DNA of 64,000 nucleotides from Amylostereum areolatum (lineage: Eukaryota > Basidiomycota > Agaricomycetes > Russulales > Stereaceae). Of this stretch, positions 1 to 9,571 are shown one piece after another. The position numbers were made by a program, and so were the translations under genes. A model generated the notes under the pieces. It saw only the letters and a list, made by a program, of their open reading frames with translations, made no database searches and was not told the origin of the DNA. Position 1 is the stretch's first letter, and each line of letters opens with the position of its first letter. The DNA lies in the NCBI GenBank assembly GCA_012932865.1, contig SAXG01000033.1:186001-250000 (forward strand), in the 5' to 3' direction.

Positions 1-249
1 CAGGGCTGGCCAGTTTCGGGGGGTGTCGTCAACCCAGGCGACCTCAAGCGAGACCAGCTCACTAAGCTTGTCAAGGCCCTGGAGGATGAGACCTGTGTAT
101 GGGCCACTCTCAATGCCACGCAGATCAAGGAGCGTGTTGAGAAGAACAAGTCCCGGCAGGCAAACGGAGAGCAGGTCTACAAGCCCCGAAAGGCCCCGAC
201 GAAACGCTCGAAGAAGGTCGCTCCGACCGCCGCCTCATCCGCCTCGTAG
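1..249 (+). CDS. 3' end of an unknown protein (partial)
   Basis: An open frame runs from the first base of the window to a TAG at 247-249, giving the last 82 residues of a protein whose start lies outside. The visible part has a charged, probably helical stretch (NPGDLKRDQLTKLVKALEDE, then IKERVEKNKS) and a basic Lys/Arg/Pro-rich tail that ends in Ala/Ser. Such a tail fits a nuclear or nucleic-acid-binding protein, but no family is recognised. Codon use is GC3-rich like the confident genes here. The start and any introns cannot be seen. Confidence 0.6.
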   Translation, partial: QGWPVSGGVVNPGDLKRDQLTKLVKALEDETCVWATLNATQIKERVEKNKSRQANGEQVYKPRKAPTKRSKKVAPTAASSAS

Positions 250-1365
250 CCTTAGTCTCTCGTCGTAGCATTAGATAAATTTTGTACCCCCTCAGCAAGC
301 TATACACAATGCCATTCCGATTTTATGCCGTGATGCTGTAGGCCTGAAGCATCAGACTTGTATGCTATGTGTCTGTACTAAGGCTGCAAGGTAGCTTATC
401 ATACAGAGGCTAGAACCTTGGAAGGATGCCATCATTGTATTTTACTGAAAAATGCGATCCCATACATATATATGATAAGATACACTAGGGGATGGGGAGG
501 GGAGGGGAAGAAATGGCCTCGTCGTCGTCGAGCACAGCGACGGCGACTGAAACAACGACGAGGACAAGCCATCAATGATGAGTGTGCCTCTCCGAGGAGC
601 CCGATTGCGTCATCCGAGGAACCGGAGAGAAAGACCCGAAGAATGTGGCCGATCTGATCTGATCTGGCTCGATTGCGTCATCTCTTCGACTTGGGGGCTT
701 TTTTCCTCCAAGTCGAACTCATCACGTGGCTCTCAAACCCCCCGCCAGCAGCAAACCGTGAGCGCCGCCTTGTCGCGGCGTGGCGCACTTATATAACGTA
801 CATAGCTGTAATCTACTGAAAAATACGATTCGTTTGGTATATACATGTTGGGGGCGCGGGCACGGGAAGGGTGAGGAGTGAGGGGGACGGCGAGGGCGGG
901 GGGCGGGAGACGGCGATGACGAGGGCGGGACGTAGTTCCGGCCGACTCCGAGGGCTCGGAAGCGCTCGGAGGTGGGGCGGGGGCACGGGACGGGCGGGGA
1001 GGGCCCTAGGCACCGGCTTGATGGTCGGGTACGGCCTTGGAGACGTTCCCGGGCCCGACCATTGCTGGGAGCATCGCTGGGGTGCTGAGGTGAGTCCAAT
1101 CTAAAGCAAGTCTTTGAGGGATACCGGCCCCACTTACCGAAAGACTTGTATTTGATTATGGTAGCGATCAGGTGGGTGGAGGATGAAGAGAAAAGCGGAT
1201 TGAGACTCCGCCGAGGATCCCGCAAATGGCTAAGGCGAGCGGTGGAGCCCAGGCCTCGAACGAGTGAAGTGTCGACGACATGCATGGCTGGGAGTGGCCA
1301 GGCATGGCGAGGGCATGGCCATGCATGACTTGACATGTTCGGTTTTCCTGGTGCAGATTAGGCGC
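250..1365. other. Intergenic; no supportable gene
   Basis: The sequence contains a short GATCT tandem near 652-665, a G-rich tract at about 850-1010 and a GGCATG-rich stretch near 1280-1330. Open frames on both strands are Arg/Pro/Ser-rich, lack splice logic and look like by-products of base composition. No gene or RNA is recognised. Confidence 0.5.
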
Positions 1366-1369
1366 CCCA

Positions 1370-1790
1370 GTTCCGCGCGGACTTTGCTGATGCCTTACAC
1401 GACTGCTCGGCGTCATCCCCGCCGTCTTCGTCCCCGCCTTCCTCCTTTCCGAACGCTCGGCGAACAAGAACTTACCCGTCTTCGTCATTTCACACATCGA
1501 TTTCATGGGCGTCGTTATGAAGCAGGTCCTTCTCTGGCACAGTACGAAAGTCGAGGCGCGTGCTCACTTCCGATTGCCCGTTCGCTCGTCCTCACCGCGC
1601 GTTTGAATAGACGTCAATTTCCCAACATGAGGCATTTGGAAAGCCCCCCGTTCTGCGAACATCATATCCTGATCTATGGTGCCCTTTGCCACGGATCTTT
1701 CGACCATCTTTCCATGAACTGTCTAGTCATCGCCCTGCTCGGTCTTCTCTCTTCCTCCTTGATGCATGATGATCGGAGTTTTTAGGTCTC
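1370..1790 (+). pseudogene. Degenerate rhomboid (PARL-type) relic
   Basis: About 1410-1480 matches exon 2 of the rhomboid homologue at 4827-6492 almost base for base: the 'CATCCCCGCCG...CTTCGTCCCCGCCTTCCTCC' segment for the IPAAFVPAFLLSERS hydrophobic region. About 1690-1745 matches that gene's exon 3 (NCLAIALLG) with its downstream donor. The sequence between is compressed, the two parts are not in one open frame, and the catalytic-loop exons (GATG and His helix) are absent. I read it as a decayed, internally deleted copy in the same orientation as the intact one 3.4 kb downstream. It could also be a fragment left when the region was duplicated. Confidence 0.6.
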
Positions 1791-1799
1791 TTACTTACA

Positions 1800-2769
1800 A
1801 GGGCGTCGCCGACGCCGTTCAGTAGTGGCTCGATCAACGAACCAGTTCGTGTCGCGTGTCCAAGCGTCGTCGGCCCATGACACGGTTATACGAACCTCAA
1901 AGAGTCACAATCGCAAAGACGTATGGTTGGGTCGAAACAGTGTGGGGTGTCGGAATGACCCAGGTATGTCTTGCGTCGATTTTCCCTGTCGGTCGCTCAG
2001 GTAAAGCACCAGCCGTGCATATAGTGAAGCGTCGTCGCTGGTGCACGCTAGGGTACGTGTCTTCGTCTATCATGCAAGCTCGTCAGCTGAGATAACATTA
2101 TATTTTTTCCCTATACGTCCATGTATACCTTCCGTTCCTTTCGATCAATCTTCTTCTTCAGAGCCTGTCCATACTGTAGCGCTCCCCACGAGCTCTGCAA
2201 ATCCCATACATCACTTATTTAATCTGATCTTACGGGTCTGGATGACACTGCACGGGACGCAGCCTCAATAGTAATTGCTAACCCATGCACTCACTGTGTT
2301 AGCGTGTTCGGCACCCAACTGACCATTTTCATTCTTTTTTGATTCATGCCATCCAGAATCTACACTATGTTTACTCTTGGGGCAAGGTCAAACACCTCCG
2401 CCGATCAATCACATCGCTTGGGCGCCCCGCTGTCCATAGCCTCGATCTGAACAGGGTGTCAGTATACCTGGCAGAGATAAGTTATACTCTGCTCCACATT
2501 CGTCGCCGCTTATATCAAACGCAGAGTGTCTCGAAGCATGAACCCTCTTTGATCTGCAGAACAGCTTCCCGTACCGCCTGCCTCGTTCAATTCACTCCCG
2601 TCTTCCTCGTGATCAACATCATGATACGCCCTTGGGCTGATCTACTGATCTTGACATATGATACGGTATCTTCACCTAATCCTGTCCGCCCTCTATGCTG
2701 CCTTGAAAATGTACAGTGAGCTAGCTCATTCCTCCAGCTCCAAGCCTCGACCCTCTCAGTTCCACATCC
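1800..2769. other. Intergenic; no supportable gene
   Basis: AT-richer stretch between the rhomboid relic and the 7TM gene. Short open frames are present, but none has family resemblance or consistent splicing. It presumably includes the promoter and 5' UTR of the 7TM gene. Confidence 0.4.
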
Positions 2770-4077
2770 ATGTCCGAGTCAGTCGCCGCCAATGCTACCT
2801 CACTTCCAGCATCGAGTTTTTTTTCCGCCGCCTGGAACGAACTGGCTCGCCACCATCAATTCTGCCGTGGTCTTCCTCATGATCGGGGCAACCCTAGGTG
2901 CCGTGTCCGTGGTTATGCTACTTGCTCTGCTCTTCTTCTCCACGTCTGCCGTTCGTCGCAAGCCTATATTCATTCTCAATATCATTGCTATCTGCATCGG
3001 GATCGCCGATGCAGCTCTCAATGTCTACGAAGAGGTATCTTTTCACTATTTTCTTCTTTCCTCTGTGTTCAATTTCGTTCCACTTGCCATTAACAGATAA
3101 TCTCTCTCGAGTACCCGAACAAAGCCCTAAATCCGGCCAGCACCATCGTTGTGGGTTTATTCAGCGGATACGCACCCATCTATGTGGATTGCGTACTCCT
3201 TATCCGACTTTACGCTGTCTTCCCTCCACGCACCACCCCCCGTCTACGCTTCGTCATACTCATGGGTATCCCCATCCTCTTGAACATAGGAAGGGTCGTC
3301 AATTCCACAATATATCTCACCAACTATGCCCGGAGTGTACACGAACTCCAAAAAGGCGGCACAGGCATTGGTGGGGGGGCCGGCTCTATTCTCATCACTT
3401 CAAAACTTCCATCCGTCAAAATCGAGTGGTTCGTGCAGATTTTTGATGACGTGTAAATCTCTTCCGTATTGCCTCTGTTCATCACGTCTTCCTGACTCGC
3501 ACGTTCATAGATACTCGTCTGGCCTCTTCCTTTCCCGTTTTTACGGACATGGTTCCATTATCCGATCTCGTACGTTCATTTATCTTCCACTTAGTAGTCG
3601 CACTCACCGACGTTCCTCCACACAGAGTCATTCTCTGAGAAAATTTATACGCTTTTTTGGATTTCGGCATCCAACTTCGTCTTTCCTGTTCTTCTCAGTA
3701 TCACGCAGGTCGTCATCTACATGGTAAAACCCGACGATTACCTCCTATCCTTGTACATCCAGGAGGTCAATCTCCAATTCTCCATCATTTCCGTCGTTTT
3801 TGCTACCGTATGGGCGTTCGAAGGGCGCTGGGCCGAGGAACATGGCATTCGCGGCATTTCTGGTCATGATATAACGGTGTCCTCGCTTCACTTCAACACT
3901 CGCCCGCGTGGTCTTTCTACCCACAGGGACGTGGTCGTATTTGACAGATCGATGGACGTCACTCCCGCTCTGCATTCGTCCTCGCACGAGTCAATGACTG
4001 CGTCCAGAGGCCCCGTCTCGTCGTTCAAAGCACTTACTCCAGCCACAGAAGAAGAAAAACATTTCGCAAACATTTAG
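2770..4077 (+). CDS. Seven-transmembrane, receptor-like membrane protein
   Basis: Four exons: 2770 or 2792-3034, 3097-3452, 3511-3569 and 3626-4077. All introns are GT-AG and in phase. Hydrophobic helices lie in exon 1 (AVVFLMIGATLGAVSVVMLL; IFILNIIAICIGIADAAL), exon 2 (TIVVGLFSGYAPIYVDCVLL; FVILMGIPILLNIGRVV) and exon 4 (FVFPVLLSITQVVIYM; FSIISVVFATVWAFEG), about seven in all, followed by a Ser/Thr-rich cytoplasmic tail. The architecture resembles the fungal GPCR-like 7TM proteins expanded in mushrooms; ligand and role are unknown. The N-terminus is uncertain. The ATG at 2770 gives an Asn-glycosylation-type start (NAT), but an 8-T run at 2817-2824 puts it one base out of frame with the helices. 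The ATG at 2792 is in frame. Stop TAG is at 4075-4077. Confidence 0.7.
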
Positions 4078-4826
4078 GCCATTCAAGTTCTCACGAGTCG
4101 GTGTGATGGATCATGTATGTTCTTTCCACACACCTTCTGGGTCGAGCGTATGTAATCTGATTACACTCTCTGGACAGAGACGCCGTCATGAAGGGAATGG
4201 CAGTCAGTGGGCACACTACAGATGTGGAACTACGTTATTTGCGTGATTTGAGTGTATTTATCGAGTGCAAGGTGTTGAAAGTGGTGGTATCGAGTTTGTG
4301 TTGTTCCGACGATCTCGGCGAACAGACTCAGGCTGCATTGAATCCTTCGAGTCAATCGAAACTGTCAAGAAGTTCGAGTAACTGAAGCCAGTGCGGAGAG
4401 GAGGAGACCAGGACGAGAACGAGACCCGGTGGGACAGCACAAGCAGAAGATCAATGGTACTTGTAAGAGTTGTATGTTGTACCCTCGTCATTGGCACTAG
4501 GCTGCTTATCTTATCTCAGAGATCTTATCTCGTCACCTCCAGACTCCGGCCACATATCCTGTGGTCTTGCTACTAGCCTCTACTCGCCGACCGTGGTATA
4601 AACACGACGCACAATCAACGTCAGTCCCGAACTTCCCATGGTCGACCTGCCATATTCGGAGTTCATGATTGAAGTACAACGTGGATCGTGCCGGCCGTCT
4701 TGACGCGTAGGCATCGAAGCCGGGACCTTTACATCTTTCCGTCAAAACAAACCCCCTTGACCTGTCCACGATCCTCATCGACTCGCTCGCGATATTCGGC
4801 GGACGACAAGTCATTCGCGAATTGCC
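4078..4826. other. Intergenic; no supportable gene
   Basis: Contains the 3' flank of the 7TM gene and the 5' flank of the rhomboid homologue. A short repeat of GATCTTATCTC type occurs near 4508-4533. No gene is recognised. Confidence 0.4.
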
Positions 4827-6492
4827 ATGCCTTATGGCGCGCTCGCACAGTTTCGGATCTCCTCTCGCCACTGGACCCGCACCGTCGGACCGCCATTTCG
4901 GCACCTCCGAGTCGAAGGATTGCGTTCAAGATTCCCGGCATGCGATGCTACGATGGTCGGCATGCGTCGTGGGCTGACGACCTCGGCGCAGGACGGAGGG
5001 CCTTTGCTGTCCGTCACCGATGGCATGCAAGGCCCAAAGGTGTGTGAACGCGTCCTACTCGACTCTACCGGCGACTCACCGACACACGCGGCGGACCAGG
5101 CAATCGATGTCCTCCCATGGCTGCTCGGCCTCATCCCCGCCGCCTTCGTCCCCGCCTTCCTCCTCTCCGAACGCTCAGCACACAAAACCTTGCCCTTCGT
5201 CGTCATGTCGCGCGCGGAGGGGCACACCGACTGCACGAGCGGCATGATGATCGACGTTTGGAACGGCCTCCCCCTCTTCTGGCGCTCGCTGGGCGTCTCG
5301 GGCTGCCGCCTCTACCTCGCCAGCGTCCTTCCCGCCTTCGCCCACGCGTCCGAAACCCAACTCACGGTCCTCAAGGTGTGCGCCCTCAACGTCGGACTCT
5401 GGCTGGTGTGGAAGATCCCCGCGCCGGGCCTGAACCGCTGGCTCTCGCGTAGACTGGCGTACGACCGTCTGAACCCGGCATGGAAGACGGTCGGGGCGTG
5501 GGTGAGCCCGCTCAGGTTCGTCGACCGCTCCCCTGCGCGCGCATAGTTGCGTGCCTGATGGTGCGTGCGCGCGCGCAGCCACAGGTCCATTGTCCATCTC
5601 TCCGCCAACTGTCTGGCCATCGCCCTGCTCGGTATTCCCCCTCCCCTTTTGCTTGCCTCATCGACGACACTGATTCGGCGGAGACAGGCGAGCTCGCGTG
5701 CAAGTGGATGGAGAAGCGGCGCAGAGCCGTCGAAGGCGAAGGAGCAACCCCGCACCGCTCCGAAGCCGTGCAGCGGTACCAGCTCTACGCCTTCGTCCTG
5801 ACGGGCGCGTTTGGTTTTCCTTCTCTCCACCGGACCGCGGCCACTGAGCGTTCGCACAGCGGGGCTCACCTCCACCGTACTCTCCGCCGCCCATTTTCGC
5901 GCCATCGGATTCCGCCAGATCCTCCGCGAGCTCTCCAAGCGGCCTCTCAAGCCCCGAGGACGCCTCGTGGAGTTCCTCTCCCCACTCCCTGCGAACTTAA
6001 TGAAGGCGCCCGCGACCGTGACGTTCGGCGCGACCGGGATCGCGTATGCGCTGGGAACGCTTGTGGCGCTCGGCGCGGACGAGGCCGATAAGGACGAGAA
6101 GACGAAAACGTGGATGGACAGGCTCTTCCCCGCGTGGCGCGGGACGCTGCCCGTTGCACTCTCCGGAGCACTCGCGTTCGACCTCGCGGGGCTTGTGTTT
6201 GGTTGGAGGTCCGCACCGTTTGCCCTTGAGTCCTGTGCTCTGCTTGACAGACAGATGCAGACGCTTCGACCACGCCGCGCACGTCGGCGGCGCACTCTTC
6301 GGCGCGGGCTACCACGCGTACGGGTTCGCGATATGGGACGCGTGCTACAGGGGATGGTGGGACAGCGTGTACGGTAAAGTGGCCGATGATTGGGTGCGTC
6401 GGGTGAGGTCTGAAAGAGAAGGTAAGGCTAGGAAGGAGGAGGCTCGGAAGGAGGAAGCCATGACAAAGGGGACGGGGGAGTCAGGAAGTTGA
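4827..6492 (+). CDS. PARL-type rhomboid homologue, Ser-to-Thr (predicted pseudoprotease), left copy
   Basis: Six exons: 4827-5039, 5100-5515, 5585-5631, 5688-5804, 5860-6208 and 6261-6492 (457 aa). The short N-terminus is Arg-rich and mitochondrial-presequence-like. Hydrophobic helices follow, then the rhomboid serine-loop position reading FGATGIAYAL (Thr codon 6033-6035) and the last helix RFDHAAHVGGALFGAGYH (His codon 6280-6282), the PARL-type histidine motif. Active rhomboids have GxSG; the Thr should abolish classical Ser-His catalysis, so a binding or regulatory role is inferred. The C-terminus is a charged Lys/Glu tail. The intron after 5804 starts GC (GGCGCGT); the PARL gene at 50790-52611 has a GC donor at the same place. 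Compared with the copy at 15680-17406, exon 2 lacks about 20 residues. The small acidic gene follows on the same strand. The ATG at 4827 is the first in frame. Confidence 0.75.
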
Positions 6493-7062
6493 AGAGGAGC
6501 TACAAAGCGAACTTCTAGTGTAAGTGAGTCGCCTGGTGCGTTGTCGTTGTCGTCCTCATCTCAGTTTTTTCTTTGCTTTCGAGCCGCTTCCCACCTCCAC
6601 TCTATACCCCATGATGATCTGTACAACACCACCCTCGTCGCATTGCTGTCTAATACACTTCTGAGTATTTTCCCTCCAAGTCCGTCGAGCATCAGCAGGC
6701 AAGCACAGTGCTCGCCTTTGTCTTCTCCTCGTCGCTGCCTTCATTTATATCTACTAGTAGTAATTTCTCCTCTCCGAAGGCTCGTTGAATTCTACCTTCA
6801 AGTTCACCATCCTCTCCCGTGAAAAACACTTTCACAGCACGGGCGAAATGATAAGTATGGAGGAGCTCGACGAGGTGGGCACCGGTTAACGGGGATCGCC
6901 GGAGGTGTGATTACGTCATCGATATTTGAGCTTTGCTTCCGCATAGCTGGTCACCCGGACCGTCTCACCGACGCCAACCTCCTATGCCTCCTCCTATCTT
7001 TCCTCGGCCATCCCGGTACGCACTCGTCACCATGTCTCGAGTTCTCCACACCTCGGAAAACG

Positions 7063-7069
7063 TATAAAT
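7063..7069 (+). promoter_or_regulatory. TATA box of the left small acidic gene
   Basis: TATAAAT lies in the context CGTATAAATCCCCC, 91 nt upstream of the ATG at 7160. The same element in the same context is conserved in the inverted copy at 15220-15226. Confidence 0.6.
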
Positions 7070-7159
7070 CCCCCTTCAGATGGGTCGAAGAAAGGACACA
7101 AACCCGTCTCTTTACCCATTCACTCCCCCCCCGCACCGACGTCCATCTCACAAAGTAAC

Positions 7160-7818
7160 ATGTCTCCATCCATCTCCACCCACACCGTTCAATCCACCCA
7201 CCGCAATTTCAAGCGCACCATCCACAAGAAGCCCCGCTGCGTACGTTTGAATACCCTCTACCTCGAACGCGCACTCATCGTGATCGACAGTTCTTCACTC
7301 CGGATCCCCACGCGGTCACCGCCGCGGTTGCAATGGCCCGCGAGGAGGCCTTCATGCGCACATGCGCCGAGCCCGACGAGCGCATTGTGACAGACGAGCG
7401 CATCGAGGAAGACGCCGAGAAGACGGTGTACTCCTACGTCGTGCGTGTCCCCTCGCTTCCTCCTTTCCGCCCAGCGCGTCTGACCTCGCCTTCGTCTTGC
7501 AGGAGCTGATCTCGTTCAATGATGGATTGCCTCCCCTCCGCGTCGCCCACCGCCGTATCGAGTATCACGAGCCGGAGGATGCGTCGGACGCCACGGACGA
7601 AGAGGAGGAGGACAGTGCGCCTGTCATCACCACCTTCGCTGACGGCCAGACGCGGCGCGAGCAGACATTCACCGTGCGTCCTCTTCCTTCCTTCTCCGTT
7701 GTCTCGCCGCTCACGGACGGCGACTCATCAGGACATCATCCCCGGCGACGCGTACGGGCCTGCGTCCATCGTCACCCGTCGACGCATCGAGATTGTCGCC
7801 GACTCGGACGAGGAGTGA
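7160..7818 (+). CDS. Small acidic protein of unknown function, left copy (162 aa)
   Basis: Four exons with GT-AG introns: 7160-7240, 7291-7440, 7503-7673 and 7732-7818. The N-terminus is basic (FKRTIHKKPRC). Then come a predicted helix (AVTAAVAMAREEAFMRTC), an acidic linker (EPEDASDATDEEEEDSAP) and a conserved end (VTRRRIEIVADSDEE). There is no signal peptide or membrane helix, so it is probably cytosolic or nuclear. No family is recognised. The copy at 14471-15129 has identical exon lengths (81, 150, 171, 87 nt). The few residue differences include Asn/Lys in exon 1, Ile/Val in exon 2 and DGQ/NGE in exon 3. Conservation of frame, introns and TATA box in both copies supports a real gene. It follows the rhomboid homologue on the same strand in each arm, suggesting a functional or at least co-inherited pair. 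Confidence 0.75.
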
Positions 7819-8070
7819 ATCTCTCCGAGTATCCTGGATGTACGCTGGCGTGCGTCTCGTTTATTCCTTCCATCCTCATCTGTACTCTACGCTTTCGCAC
7901 ATACGGACACTTCGGACGATGGACCGCATTCCCATATCACTTGTATCGCATACATATCCCACTATAGACCACCACATGCGCACTGTGCTTAACCCCATTC
8001 CGGATTTGCTCTTGAATCTTCAGCACCAATTACTTCGCTCGCCACCTCTTATCTTCTTCCTCCAGCCATG
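7819..8070. other. 3' flank of the small acidic gene
   Basis: Homology with the inverted copy continues for about 150 nt past the stop codon (ACTTCGGACGATGG is shared), then stops. No gene is seen. Confidence 0.4.
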
Positions 8071-8074
8071 CGTC

Positions 8075-8560
8075 GGCCTGTCTTTGCAGTGGCGTAAACG
8101 GTGTCGCCATCGTGGTGCTCGGTATGTTGTATCCTGAACCTTTTCTCGAGACACGATTCTGAAACTCGGCAGGAAATCCAGCCCCTCAGACGCGCGCCAC
8201 GGAAAACCTTCTCCTCCATCTTTCCCAGTAGTTACGCCGATAACCAGGAAGACCGCGACTGTCTTCTGAGTCGCGGGCGCATCGAAAGCACTCCGATAGT
8301 GGGCCCCACCTCCACCCACCAAGTCTCCACTACGCTCTAGACCACGCATTCAAATGCCATCGGCTTCCTTCACATCAACTTCACATCCTCCACGAGCCAT
8401 CCTTTCAAGGTCTCCCAGGCCAACATCACTTAGTGTTTCATCACCGCGTTTCTTTCGTGGCTCATTACCTCAATCAAGGCGCCCGTTGGGGGGCGACGGG
8501 GATCGTGGATGCTCTGGAAAAGCGCGCGGCTAAAGGAAGATGAGGTGGAAGGGGAGTCAG
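8075..8560 (+). pseudogene. Second rhomboid relic (GATG type)
   Basis: At 8093-8121 the sequence CGTAAACGGTGTCGCCATC..GTGCTCG|GTATG matches exon 3 of the rhomboid homologues (NCVAIALLG) including the splice donor. At about 8483-8515, GGGGCGACGGGGATCGTGGATGCTCTG reads GATGIVDAL, matching the FGATGIVYAL serine-loop segment of the copy at 15680-17406. The pieces are not joined by an open frame, and the helix with the PARL His motif was not found. The Thr is present here too, so the substitution probably predates the copy number increase. Confidence 0.5.
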
Positions 8561-8599
8561 ATGGGAGGCAGAGGAATGTGAAGAGAAGGGTCTGCCAGG

Positions 8600-9571
8600 T
8601 GCGTTTTCGTTTTTCTTTCTTGTGTTTTCAGTGGAAGTACTTAGCGTCCCTTGCCGTCGCTCCTGCGTCTGCCCATCCCGTCCGGTTATTACCCGTCCCA
8701 TCTCTGCTGAGTATATGTACTTTCGTTGCGTCCTCCATCCAGGTCGCTGTTGTTTCCTCACTACTTTTTGATCACCTGACCTACACTATAACCTCCGAGC
8801 GTCGACCCGGCGGCGCGTTTCCCCCTTCCCCCTTCGAGTCCACCGGTACTTACTGTCCCTTGTTCTCCTGGATCGTAAAGGCCCCGATCGAACAAGTAAT
8901 TTCGGGAGGTGTCTTTCCGCCCCTTCGGTCCACACATGCCGCGCGATAATATTGATATATGTTCTCGATGATATCATTCTGTGAGCTTCATTTGCCGCTC
9001 GGTACACCATCTCCCCTGACCCGCTGCTTGTTCTCCTCAGAATCTGGAGAGGCGACATAGATGCATAATGTAGCGCTCCATGCGAGCTCCCGAACTGACA
9101 GCAGGCGTCAGCTCGCCAGCCGACTTGGAAGTTGGGTTTCCGAACCGACTTCGCACGCATTCATTGAACTCTGCCCCTCGTCGTTTCGCAATGTTCCGAG
9201 TTGCCAGGCGTCCGTGATGTGCTGCTAGTCTGTAGCCATCAAAAGTAGTGGGCCAACCCAAGTCACCGCGTCCCCTCTGTGTGCTAATCAGAAATCGTCT
9301 TCTGGCCGCGACCTTCGTATATTGAAACCCAACGTTCGCTGTCAGAACGGCGAACCTCGCTTGACGCTTCACGACATGCGGCGAGCGACGTCCGTCCACG
9401 CGGGAACTTGGAACGTACGTGTGCGTCTAACTTCAAGATCTGACTTCGTCTTACCCAAAGCATTCATTTGTCGACCCTGACGAAGTTAGAGCGACATTGC
9501 GCCTTTAAAAGAGACGTCACCCCCGCCTCCTTCTCGATTTCCCTTCCTTCCCCCACCCACCCACTCACGCA
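8600..9571. other. Intergenic, upstream of the GH79 gene
   Basis: No open frame with family resemblance is present. A TTTAAAAG motif near 9513, about 60 nt before the GH79 start codon, may be its core promoter; the support is weak. Confidence 0.35.

Larger units (their letters stand above)
4827..7975 (+). repeat. Left arm of a large inverted duplication
   Basis: This arm carries a rhomboid homologue and a small acidic gene, and is the reverse-complement counterpart of 14360-17406. Similarity is patchy across the rhomboid gene and its 3' flank (6493-6870). It becomes almost base-identical from about 6890 (GTTAACGGGG...) through the promoter, exons and introns of the small gene, then fades after its 3' flank (CGGACACTTCGGACGATGG near 7904). 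The rhomboid exon/intron junctions match between arms, so this is DNA duplication and not retrocopying. Confidence 0.8.

Noticed and set aside
722..1336. 204-codon open frame on the minus strand near the left end
   Set aside because: Pro/Ser/Arg-rich composition driven by a G-rich tract; no introns, motifs or promoter to support it.
5312..6295. Long open frame (327 codons) antisense to the left rhomboid gene
   Set aside because: It is Arg/Ser/Ala-rich, without family resemblance, and mirrors the GC3-rich codons of the real gene on the other strand.
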